From Solirubrobacter phytolaccae (GTDB lineage: Bacteria; Actinomycetota; Thermoleophilia; Solirubrobacterales; Solirubrobacteraceae), in NCBI RefSeq assembly GCF_027587195.1, contig NZ_JAPDDP010000015.1, forward strand, positions 56,816 through 120,815: a DNA stretch of 64,000 nt, given 5' to 3'. Each line of letters starts with the position of its first letter. Positions within the stretch are counted from its first letter, which is position 1. This document shows positions 59,517 through 64,000 of the stretch, in pieces. The notes under the pieces were generated by a model. The model was not told the origin of the DNA, ran no database searches, and saw only the letters and a list, made by a program, of their open reading frames with translations. The position numbers were made by a program, and so were the translations under genes.

Positions 59517-59724
59517 GGGTGGTGCTCCTTGGTACGCAGTGATGAGATCCCGGGCAGTGAGGTGACGCGGACCCGGCGCATCGAACGCCGGGCAGGAATC
59601 GCGGCCTCGGAATGCGTGCTCATCTGGAGCAGCGCAGCCCGGGGTTGGGAACGTGTGGCGAAGAGTTTAGAAAAGTTTCTGCGGACGCCTGCGTTTGGTC
59701 TTGAGACGGGTGGCCCAGGTTCCC
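59517..59724 (-). promoter_or_regulatory. 208-base rpsB leader and promoter region
   Basis: It carries the AAGGAG site and, about 150 bases upstream of the rpsB ATG, the string TTTCTAAACTC (near 59668), similar to the box before ispG. That would give a 140-base leader, long enough for autoregulation by S2. I cannot draw a convincing S2-binding structure. Confidence 0.3.
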
Positions 59725-60627
59725 CTACACCGATTGGTCCGCTCGTTCCCCTGACGCCTGCCGGAGGGCCTTGACCAGGTCCTCCGGCAGTGGCGCCCGC
59801 AGCTCCATGGGTGCCCCGGTCTCGGGGTGCTTGAACGCAAGTCGCTGCGCGTGCAGGAACTGCCGGGAAAGTCCGTGCCGGCCCGCGTGCCCGTACTCCG
59901 GGTCGCCGGCGACGGGATGCCCGATCGCGAGCAGGTGCGCGCGGATCTGGTGCGTGCGGCCGGTCTCGAGCGTGACGCGCAGGAGCGTGTCGTCGGGCAG
60001 GGCCTGCTCGGTCTCGAAGTGCGTGACGGCCTCGTGCGGATCGTCGGTGTCCGTGCTCATCTTCGTGCGGGTGCGGCGGTCACGGCCCAGCGGCGCGTCG
60101 ATCGTGCCGCGCCGGGCCGGCGGGCGGCCTTCGACGAGCGCGACGTACTCGCGGGTGATGTCGCGCCGGCGCAGCGCCTCCTGCAGCGCGAACATCGTCG
60201 CCTCGTCGCGGGCGAGGAGCAGCAGGCCGGACGTGTCGCGGTCCAGCCGGTGCACGACGCCGGGGCGATCGGGGTCGTTGCCGCCCGCCACGCGGCCCGC
60301 CAGGGCCTGCACGAGCGTCCCCTCGCGGTTGCCGACGCCGGGATGGACGACGACGCCCGCGGGCTTGTTGACGACGATCAGACGGTCGTCCTCGTAGGCG
60401 ATCTCGAACTTCGCGGGCGGAACCTCGGGACGCGGGCCCTCGGACAGCGCCTGCACCTCGATCGTCTCGCCGCCGAGCAGGCTGTAGCGCTTCTGCTTGG
60501 CCAGGCCGTCGACGCGCACCAGGTCGTTCTCGATGAGCGCCTGCGCCTTCGCGCGGGAGCCGACGATCGGCGCCAGGAACACATCGAGCCGGGTGCCGGC
60601 GGCCTCGGGCGGAACCACTTCGATCAT
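59725..60627 (-). CDS. RluD-family pseudouridine synthase
   Basis: 300 residues from the ATG at 60627, overlapping the lspA stop as ATGA. An S4-like domain (about 8-70, GTRLDVFLAPIVGSRAKAQ) precedes the catalytic domain with GVVHRLDRDTSGLLLLAR near residue 130 (HRLDRDT, catalytic Asp), GRTHQIRAHL near 233 and GDPEYG. It converts uridine to pseudouridine in 23S rRNA or tRNA. In many genomes it follows lspA. Confidence 0.93.
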   Translation of the reverse strand: MIEVVPPEAAGTRLDVFLAPIVGSRAKAQALIENDLVRVDGLAKQKRYSLLGGETIEVQALSEGPRPEVPPAKFEIAYEDDRLIVVNKPAGVVVHPGVGNREGTLVQALAGRVAGGNDPDRPGVVHRLDRDTSGLLLLARDEATMFALQEALRRRDITREYVALVEGRPPARRGTIDAPLGRDRRTRTKMSTDTDDPHEAVTHFETEQALPDDTLLRVTLETGRTHQIRAHLLAIGHPVAGDPEYGHAGRHGLSRQFLHAQRLAFKHPETGAPMELRAPLPEDLVKALRQASGERADQSV

Positions 60628-61076
60628 TTCGATGCTTTCTCTAAGACGAAGATCAGCACGATCACGCCGAGCGTGACGGCGATGTCCGCGACGTTGAACG
60701 CGGGCCAGTGCGGGATCTTGATGAAGTCGGTGACCCAGCCGAGCCGGATCCGGTCGATCAGGTTGCCGACCGCGCCGCCGAGCAGCATGCCGGTCGGCAG
60801 CCACACCAGCCGCGTCTTCAGGTGCGTGAAGAAGAAGCCCAGCAGCGCCGCGAGCGCCACGAGGGCGATCAGCACGACGACCGCGCCGCCACCCGAGAAC
60901 ATGCTGAAGGCCACGCCCGTGTTGTGGGTGTGGACGAGTTTGAGACCGAGAACCAGGTCGTGCTTCTCGAAGGGGTATTCGATCTCCGAGCGGACGATCG
61001 CCTTGGTCAGCTGATCGAGCGCGACGACTCCCGCCGCGACGAGTGCGGCGCGCGCGACCGTGCGACCCGCGGTCAT
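60624..61076 (-). CDS. lspA: Lipoprotein signal peptidase II
   Basis: 150 residues with four helices. The catalytic Asp pair is in GGAVGNLIDRI and FNVADIAVTLG; THNTGVAFSMF is the N-terminal conserved block. It removes signal peptides from lipoproteins such as the metal-binding lipoprotein of this window. ATGA overlap with the yggT gene upstream. Confidence 0.95.
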   Translation of the reverse strand: MTAGRTVARAALVAAGVVALDQLTKAIVRSEIEYPFEKHDLVLGLKLVHTHNTGVAFSMFSGGGAVVVLIALVALAALLGFFFTHLKTRLVWLPTGMLLGGAVGNLIDRIRLGWVTDFIKIPHWPAFNVADIAVTLGVIVLIFVLEKASK

Positions 61077-61357
61077 CCGCGGATCAGGCTCACGAGCAGC
61101 CGACCGCCGATGGTCAGCACGAGGATCGCGACCACCGGGCTGAGGTCGATCGGCCCGAACTGCAGGCCGAGGCGGCGGAAGATCCGCAGGTACGGGTTCG
61201 TCACGTCGCGCAGGAAGTCCAGGACCGCGTTCAGCGGCCGCGAGTACGGCACACGCACCCCGAACGTGAACACCCAGGACACGATGATCGAGGCGAAGAT
61301 GATCAGCGTGTAGACGCCGATCAGTGCCGCCAAGAAGTCCGCGATGTCACCGCGCAA
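61073..61357 (-). CDS. YggT-family membrane protein
   Basis: 94 residues with two helices (LAALIGVYTLIIFASIIVSW and LSPVVAILVLTIGGRLLV) and, between them, VPYSRPLNAVLDFLRDVTNPYLRIFRR (shown in part). It is the short YggT form found next to sepF and proC in actinobacteria, thought to help division or envelope. Overlaps lspA by 4 bases. Confidence 0.88.
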   Translation of the reverse strand: MRGDIADFLAALIGVYTLIIFASIIVSWVFTFGVRVPYSRPLNAVLDFLRDVTNPYLRIFRRLGLQFGPIDLSPVVAILVLTIGGRLLVSLIRG

Positions 61358-61359
61358 CG

Positions 61360-62088
61360 TCAGCCTCCCACCACGTCGTCCATTGCCTGTGCCAGGGCCG
61401 CCCGCACCCCGCCCCGCTCCAGCGCCGCCAGCCCGCGCGCGGTGGAGCCACCCGGTGAGGTGACGCCGCGGCGCAGCGCGAGCGTGTCGGTGTGTTGCAG
61501 AAGTGCGGCGGTTCCGGCCATGGTCTCGGTCACCAGTGTGGCGGCTTGGGCCGCCGGGATGCCGTGACGGACCGCTGCGTCGGTGTAGGCCTCGACGAAC
61601 AGCGCCCAGTACGCGGGCCCGACGCCGGTCACCGCGCCGGCCACGTCGAGCAGCCGCTCGGGCACCTCGACGACCGTCCCGACGCGCTCGAAGAGCGCCT
61701 TGACCGTCTGCGCCTCGGGCTTCTCGGAGGCCGCGAGCACGCTCACGCCGCGCCGGATCGCCGCGGGCGTGTTCGGCTCCACGCGGATCACCGGGGAGCT
61801 TGGATAGACGGCCTCGATCTCGGCGACGGTCCCGCGCCCGAGGATCGAGACGATCGGCTTGTCCGTGCGGATCGGTGCGGCCACGTCGGCGAGCTGGTAC
61901 GGCTTGTGCGCGAGGATCACGAGGTCCGCGCGCTCGAAGACCTCGGCGTTGCTCAGGCGCTCGCCGCCGAGCTCGTCGACGAGCCGCTGCGCCCGGCCGG
62001 AGCCGCTGTCGCTGGCGAGGACGGGATCGCCCCAGCCGCGCGCCAGCGCGCTCGCCATGTTTCCTGACCCGATAAAGCCGATCTGCAT
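61360..62088 (-). CDS. proC: Pyrroline-5-carboxylate reductase
   Basis: 242 residues, a little short (usually 265-275). GFIGSGNMASALARG is the NAD(P) loop, RVEPNTPAAIRRGVSVL the middle motif, and AVTGVGPAYWALFVEAYTDAAVRHG (partial) with VTSPGGSTARGLAAL near the C-terminus. It reduces P5C to proline. It lies between yggT and sepF as in most actinobacteria. Confidence 0.93.
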   Translation of the reverse strand: MQIGFIGSGNMASALARGWGDPVLASDSGSGRAQRLVDELGGERLSNAEVFERADLVILAHKPYQLADVAAPIRTDKPIVSILGRGTVAEIEAVYPSSPVIRVEPNTPAAIRRGVSVLAASEKPEAQTVKALFERVGTVVEVPERLLDVAGAVTGVGPAYWALFVEAYTDAAVRHGIPAAQAATLVTETMAGTAALLQHTDTLALRRGVTSPGGSTARGLAALERGGVRAALAQAMDDVVGG

Positions 62089-62100
62089 CGGCCGACGAGT

Positions 62101-62673
62101 CTACGACTGGTTGAAGAAGCCCTTCTCGATCAACGCCGCGCGCTCTTCCGCCGAGACCTCGACGTTGCGCGGGGTGAGCAAGAAGACCTTGTCGGCGATG
62201 CGCTGCATGCCGCCGTCCAGGGCGTACGTCAGCCCCGACGCGAAGTCGATCAGGCGCTTGGAGAGGTCGGACTCCGAGCTCTGCAGGTTGATGATCACGG
62301 GGATCGAGTCCTTGAACTTGTCAGCGACGTCCTGCGCGTCGTTGAAGGACTTCGGGACGACGAGATGCACGCGGACCTCCCCGCGGCCGTTGGCGGCCCG
62401 TGAAGCGGTCCCTCCGACGGTGCGCAGCTGCGTCGTGCGTCGCTCGGACGGCGAGTCGTCGCCGAAGATGTCGTCGATCTCGTCGCGGCGGCGGCGCGAC
62501 TGCAGGCGGCGGACGTTCGGACGTTCCTCGTAGCGGCTCGCGATCTCACGTTCGGGTTCGCGCTCACGCTCACGCTCGCGTTGCGGCGTGTACTCGGGTT
62601 CGTCGTCGTCGTAGTACTCGCGATCCTCGGCCAGGCCGAAGTACACGAGGACTTTGCGGAAGGAGTTGCTCAC
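62101..62673 (-). CDS. sepF: Cell division protein SepF
   Basis: 190 residues. The N-terminus (VLVYFGLAEDREY) is a membrane-targeting helix. The middle is a basic/acidic Arg/Glu repeat linker, then the SepF beta fold (about 105-190, VHLVVPKSFNDAQDVADKFK, IINLQ, LIDFASGLTYALDGGMQRI partially). It anchors FtsZ to the membrane. Followed by proC. Confidence 0.93.
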   Translation of the reverse strand: MSNSFRKVLVYFGLAEDREYYDDDEPEYTPQREREREREPEREIASRYEERPNVRRLQSRRRRDEIDDIFGDDSPSERRTTQLRTVGGTASRAANGRGEVRVHLVVPKSFNDAQDVADKFKDSIPVIINLQSSESDLSKRLIDFASGLTYALDGGMQRIADKVFLLTPRNVEVSAEERAALIEKGFFNQS

Positions 62674-62721
62674 GGGATCGAGTGACGGTTCGCGGCGGGA
62701 AGGGCTTTCCCTGCAAACATC

Positions 62722-63369
62722 CTAGGTGTAGAGGGTCGTGCCGATGCGCACAATCGTTGCACCTTCTCCTGCAGCGACCGCGAAGTCCTGGCTCGTGCCC
62801 ATGCTCAGGTGGCGCAGGCCGTGCTCGTCCGCGAGCTCCTTCAGCCGCGCGAAGTGCGGCCGGTTGGCCTCGGGGTCCTCGACGAAGGGCGGCATCGTCA
62901 TCAGCCCCACGACCTTCACGGGGCTCAGCTCGAGGTAGCGCGGAAGGTCCTGCGGCGCGATGCCGGCCTTGTCGGCCTCCCCCGCGACGTTGACCTCGAG
63001 CAGGATCTCGGTGGTCGGCTCGGCGTGCTTGGCGAGCTGGCTGAGCGCGGATTCGCTCGCCACCGAGTGGATGAGCGTCGCGAACGGAAGGATCTGCTTG
63101 ACCTTGCGCGACTGCAGCTGGCCGATGAAGTGCCAGCGGAAGTCCGGGAAGCGTGTCGCCTTGTCCTCCAGCTCCTGCGCGCGGTTCTCGCCGAGCAGCG
63201 TGAGGCCGGCGTCCTTGAGGGTGCCGATCTCGTCGACCGGGACGTACTTGACCGCCGCGAGGATGTCGACCTCGGCCGGGTCGCGCCCGGCGTCCGCGAT
63301 CCTGTTCTTGATGCGCTCGAGGTTGGCGCGGATGCGGTCGGCGTCGAGGCCGGTGAACTGGCGCGGCAT
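62722..63369 (-). CDS. YggS-family PLP homeostasis protein
   Basis: 215 residues. The PLP lysine is in ILAAVKYVPVDEI near residue 38; GENRAQELEDKA and WHFIGQLQSRKVKQI are the next blocks, and LSMGTSQDFAVAAGEGATIVRIGTTLY (shown in part) the phosphate loop. It buffers pyridoxal phosphate. Its ATG overlaps the divergent ATG of the MFS gene by two bases. Confidence 0.94.
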   Translation of the reverse strand: MPRQFTGLDADRIRANLERIKNRIADAGRDPAEVDILAAVKYVPVDEIGTLKDAGLTLLGENRAQELEDKATRFPDFRWHFIGQLQSRKVKQILPFATLIHSVASESALSQLAKHAEPTTEILLEVNVAGEADKAGIAPQDLPRYLELSPVKVVGLMTMPPFVEDPEANRPHFARLKELADEHGLRHLSMGTSQDFAVAAGEGATIVRIGTTLYT

Positions 63370-63988
63370 GGAAGCTGACAGCCTACGGCGCTTGTCCGTC
63401 TACCTGGCGTTGCTGCGGCGCCCCGGCGCGCGCTCGTTGGCATTGGCGTGCACGTTGGGCTGGCTCGGCTTCGCGGCCACGGCGCTGGCGATCGTGCTGC
63501 TGGTCGAGTCCGAGACCGGCTCCTTCGCGCGAGCCGGACTCGCGGTCGGCGCGTTCTCGGCCGGCGCTGGGCTGTTCGCGCCGCTCCGCGGACGGCTCGT
63601 GGACGCGCGGGGCGCGCCGGCGCTCGTGGCCTTCGCCGCGGCCCAGTGCGCGCTCCTGCTCGTGCTGGTGTGGACGGCGAGCCCGATCGTGGCGGGCTTC
63701 GCGGGCGCCGTCGCGCCGCCGCTGATCGCCACGGCGCGGACCGTCTGGCCGCGCGTGGCAGGCCCGGAGCTCACCCAAGCGGGCCACGGGCTCAACGCGT
63801 TGCTGGGCGACATCGGCACGGTCGTCGGCCCGGCGGCGGCCGGCGGGCTGGTCGCGCTGGCGGGTCCGCACGCGGCGCTCGCAGTGTTCGCAGCGGGCCC
63901 GCTCCTGGGCGCGCTCATCGTCGCGCGGCACCCGGCGACGCCGCCCGCGCTGACGGTCACGGCACCGGCCGCCGGCCCGATGGCGTAG
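63368..63988 (+). CDS. Half-length MFS-like membrane protein
   Basis: 206 residues with about 6 helices (LALACTLGWLGFAATALAIVLL, AGLAVGAFSAGAGLFAPLRGRLVD, ALVAFAAAQCALLLVLVW, IVAGFAGAVAPPLIATA, LLGDIGTVVGPAAAGGLVAL, AALAVFAAGPLLGALIVA). This is half of a usual 12-helix MFS transporter; it stops in frame with TAG at 63986-63988. It could be a true half-protein, a frame-broken transporter, or continue in a neighbouring gene: an ATG in a new frame begins at 63995. The ATG at 63368 overlaps the yggS start. Confidence 0.6.
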   Translation: MEADSLRRLSVYLALLRRPGARSLALACTLGWLGFAATALAIVLLVESETGSFARAGLAVGAFSAGAGLFAPLRGRLVDARGAPALVAFAAAQCALLLVLVWTASPIVAGFAGAVAPPLIATARTVWPRVAGPELTQAGHGLNALLGDIGTVVGPAAAGGLVALAGPHAALAVFAAGPLLGALIVARHPATPPALTVTAPAAGPMA

Positions 63989-64000
63989 CGGTCGATGGCC

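Noticed and set aside
1..64000. Insertion sequence or prophage genes
   Set aside because: No transposase, integrase, capsid or recombinase motif was found in any plausible reading frame.

Overview
The window is very GC-rich, densely coded chromosomal DNA from an actinobacterium. The garA/ftsR pair, the sepF-proC-yggT-lspA tail of the division cluster, a single-motif RsiG-type protein and many secreted proteins with alanine/arginine-rich leaders suggest a basal lineage close to Thermoleophilia (Solirubrobacter-like). That placement is inference. I saw no rRNA, tRNA, CRISPR array, insertion sequence or prophage.

Layout. 1-8 kb: a metallophosphoesterase tail, a cation/proton antiporter, an SRAP repair protein, an acyl-CoA synthetase, a membrane-anchored LprE-like protein and a large secreted ThuA/DUF1080 protein. 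8-13.4 kb: a metal-uptake operon (binding protein, two permeases, ATPase, MntR-type regulator, NRAMP transporter) with a Zur-like site at its head and a second, MntR-type promoter before mntR. 13.4-31 kb: a Tat-exported amidase, a GGDEF/EAL protein, an M48 protease, a thioredoxin, DNA polymerase IV with a LexA-like box, an RlpA-like protein behind a structured leader, an ECF sigma factor, a WS/DGAT-type acyltransferase, a membrane-tethered sigma-4-like protein, an FAD oxidase, apt, ftsR, garA and rsiG.

31-60 kb: housekeeping genes rpsB-tsf-pyrH-frr-uppS-cdsA, dxr-rseP, ispG and proS-pgsA lie on the minus strand in the textbook order, but accessory blocks split them: regulators and secreted proteins between cdsA and dxr; a chemoreceptor, acyl-CoA ligase and MFS/MarR pair between rseP and ispG; superoxide dismutase, two glycosidase-like secreted proteins, a methyltransferase and a large palindromic element between ispG and proS. 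60-64 kb: rluD-like, lspA, yggT, proC, sepF and yggS, then a half-length MFS protein at the right edge.

The genes tie together in several ways. Two metal-uptake routes share one transcription unit but seem to have separate switches. Cyclic dinucleotides recur: a GGDEF/EAL enzyme, an RsiG-type c-di-GMP anti-sigma factor, and a possible c-di-AMP riboswitch on a wall gene. The MEP pathway (dxr, ispG), uppS, cdsA and pgsA supply isoprenoid carrier and phospholipid. The most unusual DNA is the roughly 360-bp nested palindrome at 37948-38306, which no gene explains. Two 22- and 25-codon reading frames bridge operon gaps exactly, and a structured leader precedes the DNRLRE gene.
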